NCBI GenBank assembly: GCA_027624045.1
Contig: JAQBUE010000028.1
Span: 1-37,735, forward strand
DNA length: 37,735 bases
DNA from: Acidobacteriota bacterium
Lineage (GTDB): Bacteria; Acidobacteriota; Terriglobia; Bryobacterales; UBA6623
Direction: 5' to 3'
The notes beneath the pieces are model-generated. The model did no database searches and had not been told where the DNA came from. It saw only the letters and a list, made by a program, of their open reading frames with translations. Positions 7,877-16,634 of the stretch are shown here, one piece after another (positions within the stretch are counted from its first letter, which is position 1; each line of letters opens with the position of its first letter). Both the position numbers and the translations under genes were made by a program.

Positions 7877-10594
7877 ATGAGTTTCCTGAATCAGTGGGGC
7901 ATACGGAATGGGTTGCTATGGTCATGCGTGGCGATCGCTATGGCGTTATTTAGCCACAGCTTGCAGGGACAGGCGCGTGAGGTTGATGACGCTTGGGCAG
8001 AGGTGCAGGTCAGCGAAGAGAAGGCGGCCGACGGCTCGCCTGAAAGTGTAACGATCTATCGTCTCGACGACGTGAAGTTTGACGGCTTTTTACGAAGTGC
8101 GCCGGCCGAGGGATCGGGCGCCGTGTCCCTGTTCGTAAAACTACCGATGCCCGATGGGAAGCGTTCGCTCTTTCGTGTCGAAGAGTCGCCGATCATGGAA
8201 CCGGGCTTGGCCGCCCGCTTTCCGACGATCCGAACTTTCACCTTGCGGGGGGTTGACGATCCGTCAATCACGGGCCGCATGGACCGCAACCATCGAAACC
8301 TGCACGTTCTGCTGCTGACCCCGCAGGGTGCGGTGCAGATTAATCCTGACAGCCGTCTCGAACATCCGAACTACCGAAGCGTTTACGAAAAAACCTCGGC
8401 GAGTGATATCTTCTGCGGCGTGGAAACCATACCTGCTTTGGTTCAATCGGCGAGCGATGCCTCAACGAGCGGTAACCTGTTGCGGTCTGGGCTGTCTAAC
8501 GCTAAGGCCGCCTTCGAACCAGCGGCGCTCGCTTCGGGAGCCACGCTCAGCACCTACCGCTTGGCGATCGCGACCACCGGAGAATATTACAACGGATGGG
8601 AGAGCGGCGGTGGCGACGCCGATGTCCTAGCGGCCGTAACCACGGTAGTGAACCGCCTCAACGCGGTCTACGAAGTCGAAGTCGCCATTCGCTTCACGCT
8701 CATCAACAACACGACCGACGTGTTCTTTACCGATGGAACCACGGATGGGTACTCGGATGGAGCGCCCTGTACGATGCGCAACGAGAACACCCCCATCATC
8801 AACCTCATTCTCGGAGCAGCAAACTACGATGTCGCCCACGTCTTCGGCATGCAGGGCGGCGGCGGGTGCGCCGGTGGATCCGTCGTTTGTGACGACTTGA
8901 ACAAGGGCAATGGGGCCTCGGGGCTCAGTATCGGCGGTGATCCCGCTCAGGAAGGGTTCGGCGGTTATCGTCTACTCTCGCACGAGATGGGCCACCAGTT
9001 CAGCGCGGGACATAGCTGGAGCGGCAGCAACGGCAGTTGCACGCCTGGTCAGTTTTCCCCGAGCAACGCCTACGAACCACTCAGCGGCAGCACACTGATG
9101 GCCTATTCCGGCATCTGCGGGGCCGACAATGTCCAGGGCGGTGTCACTGATGATCCTTACTTCCACACGCGGAGCTTTGACCAGATCGTGTCGTTTTCCA
9201 CGGGGGTCGGCGCAGGTGCCGCTTGCGCGAGTACTAGCGCGACAGGAAATGCGGCGCCCTCTGTCAACGCCGGACCCGACTATACGATTCCCCAACAAAC
9301 ACCATTCATCCTCACGGGATCGGCGACCGACCCCGATGGTGATCCGCTGAGCTACGCATGGGAGCAGTTCGATGTGACGGCCGTACAGATCTCGCCGCTC
9401 ACTGACATGGGCAGCAATCCCCTGTTTCGTTCCTTCCTACCCCTTCCCAATGACCCGTCGCGGACCTTCCCGCAGTTGAGTGACATTCTCAACAACACGA
9501 CGACAACGGGCGAGCTTTTGCCGACGATGGACCGCACTATGAATTTCTGCCTCACGGCGCGTGACAACCTTCTAGCGGGCGGTGGTGTGGATTACGACGG
9601 GATGGTAGTCACGGTCAGTGGCGATCCTTTCTTTCTGACTGCACCGGATGGAGGAGAAACTCTCAACACCGGGTGTTCCACGGATGTGACCTGGCAAGTT
9701 GGCGGCGGTTCGATCGCGACGAACGTAAACCTACTGCTCTCCGAAGATGGCGGCCAGAACTTTTCGCCATGGGCCGCATCGACGCTGAACGATGGATCGG
9801 AGAGCCTCACGGTTCCCTGCAACGCTGCGACGACCCAGGGACGCGCCAAGGCGGAAGCTGTCGACAATATTTTCTTCGACATATCCGACGGCGACTTCAC
9901 AATTGAAGAGAACGTGCCAGTGATCACAGGCTCGGCGACTGGCGGAGAAGTCGATGACGCCTGCATGTTCGAGGTGACCTTCCAAGCGACGGTTACAGAT
10001 GACTGTTCAGTCGCCGAGGGAGACGTCTCGGTCAACATCAGCGAGCTGACCGGCAATGCCACACTTGGCGCGCCGACCGTCAACATCGTTCAGGGTGACG
10101 GCACAACCGTGAACGTAACGGGCTCAGTTATCGTTTCCGGCCTGACGTCAAGCCCGGCCACGGTTCGCGTCGCAGTCACGGGAACCGATGGTTGCGGATT
10201 ACAGACGGTCGAGAGCTTTGACGCGGATGTCGCCGACACGACGCCTCCGAGCATTGATGTTGTTCTCGACCCATCGTCCATTTGGCCGCCGACTCACAAG
10301 ATGTACACGATTAGCGCGGACGTAACGGTCGAAGACAACTGTCCCGTAACGGACTTTATCCTGACGTCTGTTATGAGCGACGAGCCCGATGATGATACGG
10401 GCGATGGTGCGACGACGGACGATATCCAGGACGCCGAAGTCGGGACCGCTGACACAAGCTTCTCCGTGCGGGCCGAACGCAAGGGCAACGGCGACGGTCG
10501 CATCTACACGGCAAGCTATAACGTCATGGATGGTTCCGGCAACGAAGCGGATGGTTCAGCGACGGTCGAGGTCAAACACAGCAAGAAGAAGTAG
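7877..10594 (+). CDS. secreted reprolysin-like zinc metalloprotease with C-terminal Ig/PKD-like domains
   Basis: This 905-residue protein starts at ATG 7877, 8 bases after AGGGAGAA; a GTG two codons earlier is too close to that site. A signal peptide covers about residues 1-34 (core LLWSCVAIAMALFSHSL). A propeptide-like region follows to about 215. The peptidase domain (about 215-450) holds the metzincin zinc motif HEMGHQFSAGH (His369, Glu370, His373, His379) and a downstream STLMAYSGIC Met-turn. After it come a PKD-like domain (about 458-560; GPDYTIPQQTPFILTGSATD), a beta-sandwich starting TAPDGGETL near 584, and a HYR-like C-terminal unit near 788 (TTPPSIDVVLDPSSIWPPTHK). The end (KHSKKK) has no sorting signal. 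Likely an extracellular protease or self-processing adhesin-like protein. Confidence 0.85.
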   Translation: MSFLNQWGIRNGLLWSCVAIAMALFSHSLQGQAREVDDAWAEVQVSEEKAADGSPESVTIYRLDDVKFDGFLRSAPAEGSGAVSLFVKLPMPDGKRSLFRVEESPIMEPGLAARFPTIRTFTLRGVDDPSITGRMDRNHRNLHVLLLTPQGAVQINPDSRLEHPNYRSVYEKTSASDIFCGVETIPALVQSASDASTSGNLLRSGLSNAKAAFEPAALASGATLSTYRLAIATTGEYYNGWESGGGDADVLAAVTTVVNRLNAVYEVEVAIRFTLINNTTDVFFTDGTTDGYSDGAPCTMRNENTPIINLILGAANYDVAHVFGMQGGGGCAGGSVVCDDLNKGNGASGLSIGGDPAQEGFGGYRLLSHEMGHQFSAGHSWSGSNGSCTPGQFSPSNAYEPLSGSTLMAYSGICGADNVQGGVTDDPYFHTRSFDQIVSFSTGVGAGAACASTSATGNAAPSVNAGPDYTIPQQTPFILTGSATDPDGDPLSYAWEQFDVTAVQISPLTDMGSNPLFRSFLPLPNDPSRTFPQLSDILNNTTTTGELLPTMDRTMNFCLTARDNLLAGGGVDYDGMVVTVSGDPFFLTAPDGGETLNTGCSTDVTWQVGGGSIATNVNLLLSEDGGQNFSPWAASTLNDGSESLTVPCNAATTQGRAKAEAVDNIFFDISDGDFTIEENVPVITGSATGGEVDDACMFEVTFQATVTDDCSVAEGDVSVNISELTGNATLGAPTVNIVQGDGTTVNVTGSVIVSGLTSSPATVRVAVTGTDGCGLQTVESFDADVADTTPPSIDVVLDPSSIWPPTHKMYTISADVTVEDNCPVTDFILTSVMSDEPDDDTGDGATTDDIQDAEVGTADTSFSVRAERKGNGDGRIYTASYNVMDGSGNEADGSATVEVKHSKKK

Positions 10595-10612
10595 CGAAGC
10601 TACTGGCAATCA

Positions 10613-10657
10613 GCATCACTCTTGGGCGAGCGCGTCGGCTTGCCCAAGATGTGATGC
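10613..10657 (+). terminator. long hairpin terminator of the metalloprotease gene
   Basis: GCATCAC-TCTTGGGC (10613-10627) pairs with GCCCAAGA-TGTGATGC (10642-10657): fifteen base pairs with a single bulged base and a 14-base loop. It begins 19 bases past the metalloprotease stop. There is no U-run after it, but the stem is strong, and it separates this gene from the SCO1 gene. Confidence 0.6.
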
Positions 10658-10699
10658 AGGGCTCTCGTGGCGCAAGACTCGCAGGCTTACGATAGGAAG

Positions 10700-11299
10700 A
10701 TGCGCTTGTACGTGTTTCCCCTCCTTCTCATCGCGCTGGGTTGCAGCCCGTCACAGCAGCAGCCGTCCGCGACGGATGACCTGCCACTGCTAGGCGTCGC
10801 GCCCGAGTTTTCACTGACCGAGCGCAGTGGTCGACAAGTCGATCGCTCCGAACTCGACGGGCGGGTCTGGGTAGCTAACTTCGTTTTCACCGAGTGTACT
10901 GGGCCATGCCCATTGCTCTCGCAGCGCATGTCGCGTATTCAGAAAGCACTCGAAGATCAGCCCGAGGTGCGCCTGGTCTCGTTCACCGTAGACCCGGAGA
11001 ATGACACACCGGAGGTGCTCACCAAGTATGCAAAACGCTTCAACGCCGATCCGGTACGCTGGCTCTTCCTGACTGGCGATAAGACCGGCCTGTACCGGCT
11101 CATCAAGGGTGGCTTCAAGCTCGCAATCGATGACGGCGGCGAGGCCCCCGGCCCCGATTCCGGCATCATCACTCACAGCCTGCGCTTCGTCCTCGTTGAT
11201 CGCCAGGGCCGGATTCGCGGCTACTTCCAAGGAGGGGAAGGCGATCTCGAAGAGAAAATTATTCCGGCGATCCGGCGCCTTCTTGCCGAGACGACCTGA
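10700..11299 (+). CDS. SCO1/SenC/PrrC-family copper lipoprotein
   Basis: This 199-residue protein starts at ATG 10700; AGGA sits only a few bases before it, and GTG 10667 is an alternative. The signal peptide ends in lipobox LGC (Cys15). The thioredoxin-like domain has the SCO copper site: CTGPC (Cys66, Cys70) in FVFTECTGPCPLL, and His159 in GIITHSLRFVLVD, plus the FTVDPENDTP and W-LTG landmarks. SCO proteins deliver copper to, or reduce, the CuA site of cytochrome oxidase. No cox genes are in the window, so an orphan copper-chaperone or thiol-redox role is also possible. Confidence 0.87.
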   Translation: MRLYVFPLLLIALGCSPSQQQPSATDDLPLLGVAPEFSLTERSGRQVDRSELDGRVWVANFVFTECTGPCPLLSQRMSRIQKALEDQPEVRLVSFTVDPENDTPEVLTKYAKRFNADPVRWLFLTGDKTGLYRLIKGGFKLAIDDGGEAPGPDSGIITHSLRFVLVDRQGRIRGYFQGGEGDLEEKIIPAIRRLLAETT

Positions 11300-11349
11300 G
11301 GCGCTTTCAGCTAAGGGCCTTTCCAAACCAAAACCCACTGAGGCTAGAA

Positions 11350-11850
11350 ATGACGCTAAGCGACACACTCTTACCCGAGTTTGATCAAGAGACAGCCAAA
11401 ACCCGCAAGGCGATCGAGCGCGTACCCGCGGACCGCTGGAACTGGAAACCGCACGACAAGTCGATGACGCTCGGCGAACTAACGAGCCACCTTGCGACTC
11501 TCCTAACCTGGGTCGCGAATACTATCGACCACGATTCGTTTGATCTGGGCCCAAATCCACCCAAGGGGCAAGCCCTCGGAGGTCCCGCCGAGGCTCTCGC
11601 GGCATTTGATGAGAACACTCAAGCGGCGCGCGCCGCCATTGCGGCAGCGAGTGACGAGACGTTCATGGCGACGTGGTCGCTGCGCGCCGGTGGGAAAACG
11701 TTCTTCGCGGTCCCGAAGGCAGACGTGCTGCGAAGCTTCGTAATGAATCACATGATTCATCACCGCGCCCAGTTGGGAGTGTATCTCAGGCTGAACGATA
11801 TTCCGGTACCCGCGACCTACGGGCCATCGGCCGATGAACAGATCTTTTGA
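11350..11850 (+). CDS. DinB/YfiT-family four-helix protein
   Basis: This 166-residue protein has ATG 11350 with GAGGCTAG just upstream. DinB-fold features are clear: an N-terminal helix ending DRWNWKPHDKSMTLGELTSH (His47) and a C-terminal NHMIHHRAQLGVYL (His134, His138). Together these give the three-histidine metal site typical of the superfamily. Characterised relatives include bacillithiol- or mycothiol-dependent transferases and hydrolases. Physiological substrates are mostly unknown, so no reaction is assigned. The gene converges on dctM with only 6 bases between stops. A second DinB-family gene is at 37062. Confidence 0.85.
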   Translation: MTLSDTLLPEFDQETAKTRKAIERVPADRWNWKPHDKSMTLGELTSHLATLLTWVANTIDHDSFDLGPNPPKGQALGGPAEALAAFDENTQAARAAIAAASDETFMATWSLRAGGKTFFAVPKADVLRSFVMNHMIHHRAQLGVYLRLNDIPVPATYGPSADEQIF

Positions 11851-11856
11851 GGCCGG

Positions 11857-13140
11857 CTAGCGATAGAAGAACTCCACCAGCGCTAACGGTATCGCCGGGA
11901 TATACGTCACGAGCAGTAACACAAACGCCAGCACGGCGATGAACCGCAGGTTAACCTTGCTGACCTCCCAAATATCGGCCTTCGCGATCGAGCAGGCCGT
12001 CATCAGGACGCTGGCGACCGGCGGCGTCTGCTGCCCGATCCCCAGGTTGAGCGTGACGATGAGTCCAAAGTGAACCGGGTCGATTCCCACCGCGTTCACG
12101 AGCGGCATGACGATCGGCACAACCAGGATGATCGCCGCCGCCGAATGCAGAAACATTCCAATCACCAGAAAGAATACATTGAGTAACGCCAGGACGGCGA
12201 TGGGGTTGTCGGTCAGGCCGATGATACTTTGCGCGACCTGTTGCGGCACCTGCATCGAGGTGAGATACTCGCCCAACAGCGCTGAGGTAGCAACGAGCAG
12301 CATCACAATCGCGGTCTGTGTCCCGGCTTCGACCATCGCCGCGCGGATCGTGGCCCACGTTAATTCGCGGTAGATCACGGCGCCGATTGCGAGCGCGGCT
12401 ACGACGGCCAGTCCGGCGCCTTCTGTTGCCGTTACCCAGCCGCCGAAGATGCCGCCCAGGATGATCACCGGCAGCAGTAACGCCCAAGCAGCTTCTCGCA
12501 ACGTCTTGGCGACGCGGCTGAGCTGGAAGACTTCTTCGACGGGGTAGTTGTGCTTCACGGCCGTGGCGTAAGTGATGGCCATCATCAACACACCGCCGAG
12601 CAGGCCCGGCACGATACCCGCCACGAACAACTCGACCACGGAAGTGCCGGCCATCACGGCGTACAAGATCATGGGGATCGACGGCGGTATGATCACAGCG
12701 AGCGTCGCCGCGGACGAAGTAACGGCGGCCGCGAACGGCGTCGGGTAGCCCTTCTTCGTCATAGCTGGAATCAAGATCGACCCCAGCGCGGCGACATCCG
12801 CCACGGCCGATCCTGAAATCTCGGCGAAGAACAGCGAAGCGCCGATCGTGACCATCGCGAGTCCGCCGCGCACGAAGCCAATCAACGCCGATGCCAGCGC
12901 GATCAGGCGCTGCGAAATGCCCCCGGCGTTCATGATCGCCCCGGCCAGAATGAACAGCGGGATCGCAATGAGCGGAAACTGCGTCGCCCCGGTGTATAGC
13001 ACCAGCGCCACATTCGGCAGCGCCTCGATTTCCGAGCCGGCAGCCATCGCGCCGATAGCCACAACTCCGATTGCGATAGCTATCGGCACGTCGATCGCGA
13101 CGAGCGCCAACATTACCAGAATCATCGCGAGGATGGTCAC
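11857..13140 (-). CDS. dctM: TRAP transporter large permease (DctM)
   Basis: This 427-residue protein starts at GTG 13140, whose GTGA overlaps the dctQ stop by four bases; an ATG five codons in is the alternative. It is almost entirely transmembrane (about 12 segments). DctM landmarks include FPLIAIPLFILAGAIM, GAxLFFAEISGSAVADVAALGSILIPAM and a C-terminal VHFGLIVTLNLGIGQQTPPVAS. It forms the ion-driven translocation subunit that works with DctQ and receives substrate from the DctP lipoprotein. It is the last gene of the minus-strand cluster beginning at 18248. Confidence 0.93.
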   Translation of the reverse strand: MTILAMILVMLALVAIDVPIAIAIGVVAIGAMAAGSEIEALPNVALVLYTGATQFPLIAIPLFILAGAIMNAGGISQRLIALASALIGFVRGGLAMVTIGASLFFAEISGSAVADVAALGSILIPAMTKKGYPTPFAAAVTSSAATLAVIIPPSIPMILYAVMAGTSVVELFVAGIVPGLLGGVLMMAITYATAVKHNYPVEEVFQLSRVAKTLREAAWALLLPVIILGGIFGGWVTATEGAGLAVVAALAIGAVIYRELTWATIRAAMVEAGTQTAIVMLLVATSALLGEYLTSMQVPQQVAQSIIGLTDNPIAVLALLNVFFLVIGMFLHSAAAIILVVPIVMPLVNAVGIDPVHFGLIVTLNLGIGQQTPPVASVLMTACSIAKADIWEVSKVNLRFIAVLAFVLLLVTYIPAIPLALVEFFYR

Positions 13141-13628
13141 AAGTCGGCGGCCTCGGCTGCGGCGACCTCGGCCCGGATCAGCTCGATGAAGCTAAGCAAT
13201 TCGGCAACGATGAAGAGCACTGCCCCGATTGGGATAACCGAGTGTGTCACTTGCGTGGGCACCCAGGGCAGGCTCACCAGGTAGTCTCCTTCGAGGACGA
13301 CAAGCACCTGCCACCCCGCCCAGGCCACGAGCAGGAAAAAGCTAACGACGATCAGCTCGCGGATGCCGTATAAAATCCAGCGCACCTTCAACGGCAGCGC
13401 TTGAACAAGCTTCGGAAAGCCAATATGCGCGCGTTTCAGAGCGGCCAGCGACGCACAGTAATACGTCAGCCAGGCGAGCAGCACCGAGGCAACCTCGTCG
13501 TACCACACAACCGAGGCGCCAGCTTTGCGAAACACCACCGCCACCACCACCAGTGTGGCCAGCGATCCCATCAGGAGAATAACGATGGTTTCGAGCAAGC
13601 GCTCGAAATTCGCGCGAAGTTGAGGCAT
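13137..13628 (-). CDS. dctQ: TRAP transporter small permease (DctQ)
   Basis: This 163-residue protein starts at ATG 13628 and has four predicted membrane helices: LLETIVILLMGSLATLVV, the LAWLTYYCASLAAL segment, ELIVVSFFLLVAWAGW and SVIPIGAVLFIVAELLSF. The VVWYDEVASVLLAWLTYY motif between helices is characteristic of DctQ. It stabilises and couples DctM to the binding protein. The stop codon overlaps the dctM GTG start, indicating translational coupling. The start lies 63 bases after the dctP stop; the ribosome site is weak. Confidence 0.9.
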   Translation of the reverse strand: MPQLRANFERLLETIVILLMGSLATLVVVAVVFRKAGASVVWYDEVASVLLAWLTYYCASLAALKRAHIGFPKLVQALPLKVRWILYGIRELIVVSFFLLVAWAGWQVLVVLEGDYLVSLPWVPTQVTHSVIPIGAVLFIVAELLSFIELIRAEVAAAEAADL

Positions 13629-13691
13629 CGAGGCGGGTCAGAGCAGGCGGCCCTTGATGGGGCTGCTTTGGAAAGTACAACGAACTAGGAA

Positions 13692-14684
13692 CTAGTATCG
13701 GCCTTCGCCATCCCGCAGCGCAATGGCTTTGCTGGTGAGTTCGTCGCCGTCCTTCACCGCTGCGCCAAATTCCTTGTAGATATCCTGGCCCGCCTGCTTG
13801 AAGGCATCGCGGTCAACTTCGTTGATCTCCATCCCCTCCGCCTTCAACTGAACGAGTAATTCCTCATCAATTTCCTTGCCGCGCCTGTGAACAAACTCTT
13901 GCGTCTCTCGCGCCGTCGTTTCCAGAATCTGGCGGACATCCTCGGGCAGTTTCGGCCACTTGCCCGCACCGGCGAGCAAGTAAGCCGGCGTGTAGACGTG
14001 CTGTGAAAGCGACAGGTACTTCTGCACTTCCTGAAACTTGCTGCTGTAGATCATCGAGAGGGGATTCTCCTCGCCGTCCATCACACCTGTCTGCAATGCC
14101 ACGAATACTTCCGACAGCGGCATCGGCGTAGGGTTCGCCCCATAGGCCTGGAACATCTTGATGCGCCAGCGGCCCTTCGGTGTGCGCAGTTTGATTCCCC
14201 GCAGGTCAGCGGGAGTACGGATGGGGTGGTCGTTGTTCGTGATGTGGCGAAAACCGTTCTCCCAAACCGCGAGTACACGATAACCCTTTGCCTCACTGAG
14301 CGGTGCCAGACGCGGCCAGAAGAGCGCCTTTTCAATGCGCTTCATGTGCTCGCGATCCTCAACGAGATATGGCATCTCAAACAGGCCAAACTCATCGACA
14401 ACGGTCGACATGACGGTCGAGGGCAGCGCCAGATCAACGGTTCCCAGCTTAAGTTTTTGCAGCAGCACCTCGTCTGTTCCGAGTTGGCTGGATCCGAATA
14501 CATTGACCGTGACGCGCCCCGCGAGCTTTTCGTTGACGCGCCGCGCAAACTCGTTGGCTGACTCGGCGACAAGTGCCCCGGGGTTGGAGACATGACCGAG
14601 TTGGAGTTTGATCAGTCCGCTGGAATCGCTCTCACCACAAGCATTGAGCAGGGTGATCGCTACCAAGATGAGGATGTGTCGCAT
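13692..14684 (-). CDS. dctP: TRAP transporter substrate-binding lipoprotein (DctP)
   Basis: This 330-residue protein starts at ATG 14684. A lipoprotein signal (ILILVAITLLNAC, Cys16) anchors it, unlike the soluble periplasmic type. DctP-family signatures are clear: GHVSNPGALVAESANEFA, GTVDLALPST, GIKLRTP with Arg167 at the position of the conserved carboxylate-binding arginine, and GANPTPMPLSEVFVALQTG followed by DGEENP. The substrate is therefore probably an organic acid. Gene order (GH105-like hydrolase, toroid protein, dctP, dctQ, dctM) points to uronate or a related sugar acid, which is inference. Confidence 0.92.
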   Translation of the reverse strand: MRHILILVAITLLNACGESDSSGLIKLQLGHVSNPGALVAESANEFARRVNEKLAGRVTVNVFGSSQLGTDEVLLQKLKLGTVDLALPSTVMSTVVDEFGLFEMPYLVEDREHMKRIEKALFWPRLAPLSEAKGYRVLAVWENGFRHITNNDHPIRTPADLRGIKLRTPKGRWRIKMFQAYGANPTPMPLSEVFVALQTGVMDGEENPLSMIYSSKFQEVQKYLSLSQHVYTPAYLLAGAGKWPKLPEDVRQILETTARETQEFVHRRGKEIDEELLVQLKAEGMEINEVDRDAFKQAGQDIYKEFGAAVKDGDELTSKAIALRDGEGRY

Positions 14685-14747
14685 GATGAGTCGCGCCGCC
14701 AGGCCAGCCTTCCATACAAGACTACATTACCGGCGACGACGCATGGA

Positions 14748-14812
14748 CAGCACTTTCCCACGATGCCCCGAATGCTTGCGTCGCAAGACTTCCGCGACCG
14801 GAGAAAGTGTTG
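14748..14812 (-). terminator. hairpin between the toroid protein gene and dctP
   Basis: CAGCACTTTC (14748-14757) pairs with GAAAGTGTTG (14803-14812), ten pairs including one G-U. Inside the loop a second dyad, CTTGC-GTC-GCAAG, can form. On the minus strand the structure begins 4 bases after the toroid gene stop and ends about 60 bases before dctP. It may attenuate or stabilise the transcript between enzyme and transporter genes. Confidence 0.4.
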
Positions 14813-14816
14813 AAGG

Positions 14817-16586
14817 CTAGGGCGTCGCACTGATCGTAATTTCTATCTGTTTTTCCTTTGGCCTGATGTAGTGGCCCGGCTGGGATTTCAGGGACAGCGG
14901 AACCGTGAGCCGCCCCACGGCATACCTGAGATCGGTTTCTGGGACATCCGCATAGGGGTTGTGAGGATAGAACGGCCACGTCAGCCGGGCCGCGGGATCG
15001 AGTTTCATCGTCCAACCATGGTGCCGGATCGAGCCGCCCAGATCCTCAGGCGTTAACTCGATCGCCTCGGCGCCCAGCTTGATCTTACGGCCGGCGCCGG
15101 TTTCGAGGGTTTCGCCCGCGGTCAAGGCCAGCTGCAAATTCAGTCTCAGATCATCCGCCGGCCGCCCGCGGCCATTGATGACGAAACGGAATGTCATCTC
15201 GTCTTGCGACGGCTCGGGAACGAGCAAGTCCGTCCAAAAAGTATTGAAGGCGAGCGATAGACGGTCCTGCGAATCGTTCATCTGTAAACGGCTGCTCAAC
15301 GGCATGTGTATGGTCTGACCCACGAAAGTTTCAGAGAACGTGGCGAGTTCGGGCTGTCGTTTCGAGTTCGCGCCGGTGATGATCATTCCCAGTTTTTCGT
15401 GAAAGATGCTCATGTGAGATTGACGATCTAGGTAGAAACGGCTGTTCGGCGCCTGCGTGTCAACGATGCCCGACAGCGCTACGACCCAAGGGCCGGTCTT
15501 GCGGATGCCGACCGGGATCTCCATGCGGTATGAGAACCTCTCTTCCCGCATCGGCGAAGCTGAAACAGCTCCCTCGTGGTAGTACAGCGCGTCCTGTGCA
15601 ATCCGGCCGAGCTGATCGACCGTCAGCGTTTCGGGATCGAAAAAGCTTGCCAGAAACTCGGCATAACCACGGCCATCGGGGAAATGTGAAAAGGCGAACT
15701 GTGCCCAGGCGCTGACGGTCCAGCGCCGGTTGCGGTCGTTGATGACTTCGACCGGCGTGCCATCCGGGTAGGTGAAGTATTTATGGAAGTCGGTCGAGCG
15801 CCGCAGCGCCTGCATTGCCGCGGGGTCTTTGGTGTATTCCCAGTAGAGCGCGACCTGGCTGAGCGTCAGGTAGTCGTAGCCCGTTGTCGGGCCGCGCCTG
15901 CTGTGCTCGCCCCAGTAGCCGTCCGGTGTTTGTTCGACACCTGCGAAGCGCTTGAGAATTGCCGAGCCGAGCTCCTCCCAGTTCTTCTTTCCGAAGGTAC
16001 GCCCCGCGAGAAGCAGGTTCCCAGCGTATTGGGCGTAGTGATTGGGCGACGTGCCGATGTAGGGGGAGTTGTACCACGGGAAGTCGAGTCTCTCGGTGGC
16101 ATCCTCCAATACGAGCGCAACATTCCGTTCGAGGGCCCTTTGCCAGCGGGCGCGGCGTTCTTCTCCGAGGTCGTTTTCGAGCACCCGGTAGGCTTCGAGC
16201 CACAGCGAGGTGTCCCAGTCGCTGTCACCGCGCGGTTCAAAAGTTCCCTGCTCGTCTTCAGCGGCCAACTGGTCGCCGATGCGGATGGCCAGGGCGAGCA
16301 TCTTCGGGTCGTGGTAGTGCTTGTTTTTGGGGTGCTGTTTGGCGTACAGCACCGCCGGTGCGAGAATGGCGTACGGGAAGTGCCGCCAACCGCGAGAGCT
16401 CTCTAGGCTTTTCAGATCGGCTGCCGGCTCGGCCTTGAGCTTCGCTTCCACCTTGGCTACGCCCGCTTCCATGAGTTCGAAGTAGCGGCCCGGCAGCGAT
16501 TGAGTGGTGGCGGTTCCAGCCCCGTGGAGGATCAGGATCGGCAGTGCCAACCTGAATAGAGTGGTCTGTATCTTGTGTTTCAGCAT
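14817..16586 (-). CDS. secreted alpha/alpha-toroid protein, possible polysaccharide lyase
   Basis: This 589-residue protein starts at ATG 16586 with GGGAGAGA upstream. A signal peptide covers about 1-29 (LALPILILHGAGTA). Residues 30-330 are helix-rich with repeated Trp/Tyr motifs: GDSDWDTSLWLEAYRVLE, NSPYIGTSPNHYAQYAGN, GYWGEHSRRGPTTGYDYL. Beyond about 330 it becomes beta-rich. This is the shape of (alpha/alpha)-toroid plus beta-sandwich lyases of the heparinase/alginate/chondroitinase AC type, and the N/H/Y cluster at NHYAQYA is a candidate active site. I cannot place it in a named family. It lies 48 bases after the GH105-like gene and upstream of the TRAP genes, consistent with making or trimming uronic-acid oligosaccharides. 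Confidence 0.6.
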   Translation of the reverse strand: MLKHKIQTTLFRLALPILILHGAGTATTQSLPGRYFELMEAGVAKVEAKLKAEPAADLKSLESSRGWRHFPYAILAPAVLYAKQHPKNKHYHDPKMLALAIRIGDQLAAEDEQGTFEPRGDSDWDTSLWLEAYRVLENDLGEERRARWQRALERNVALVLEDATERLDFPWYNSPYIGTSPNHYAQYAGNLLLAGRTFGKKNWEELGSAILKRFAGVEQTPDGYWGEHSRRGPTTGYDYLTLSQVALYWEYTKDPAAMQALRRSTDFHKYFTYPDGTPVEVINDRNRRWTVSAWAQFAFSHFPDGRGYAEFLASFFDPETLTVDQLGRIAQDALYYHEGAVSASPMREERFSYRMEIPVGIRKTGPWVVALSGIVDTQAPNSRFYLDRQSHMSIFHEKLGMIITGANSKRQPELATFSETFVGQTIHMPLSSRLQMNDSQDRLSLAFNTFWTDLLVPEPSQDEMTFRFVINGRGRPADDLRLNLQLALTAGETLETGAGRKIKLGAEAIELTPEDLGGSIRHHGWTMKLDPAARLTWPFYPHNPYADVPETDLRYAVGRLTVPLSLKSQPGHYIRPKEKQIEITISATP

Positions 16587-16634
16587 GTTGAATCTCTCCC
16601 GGTTTCTTATCGTAGCCGTGCGCCGGCAAGCCGC

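Noticed and set aside
10700..11299. Part of a cytochrome oxidase operon
   Set aside because: No cox, ctaA or ctaB genes flank the SCO1-like gene.
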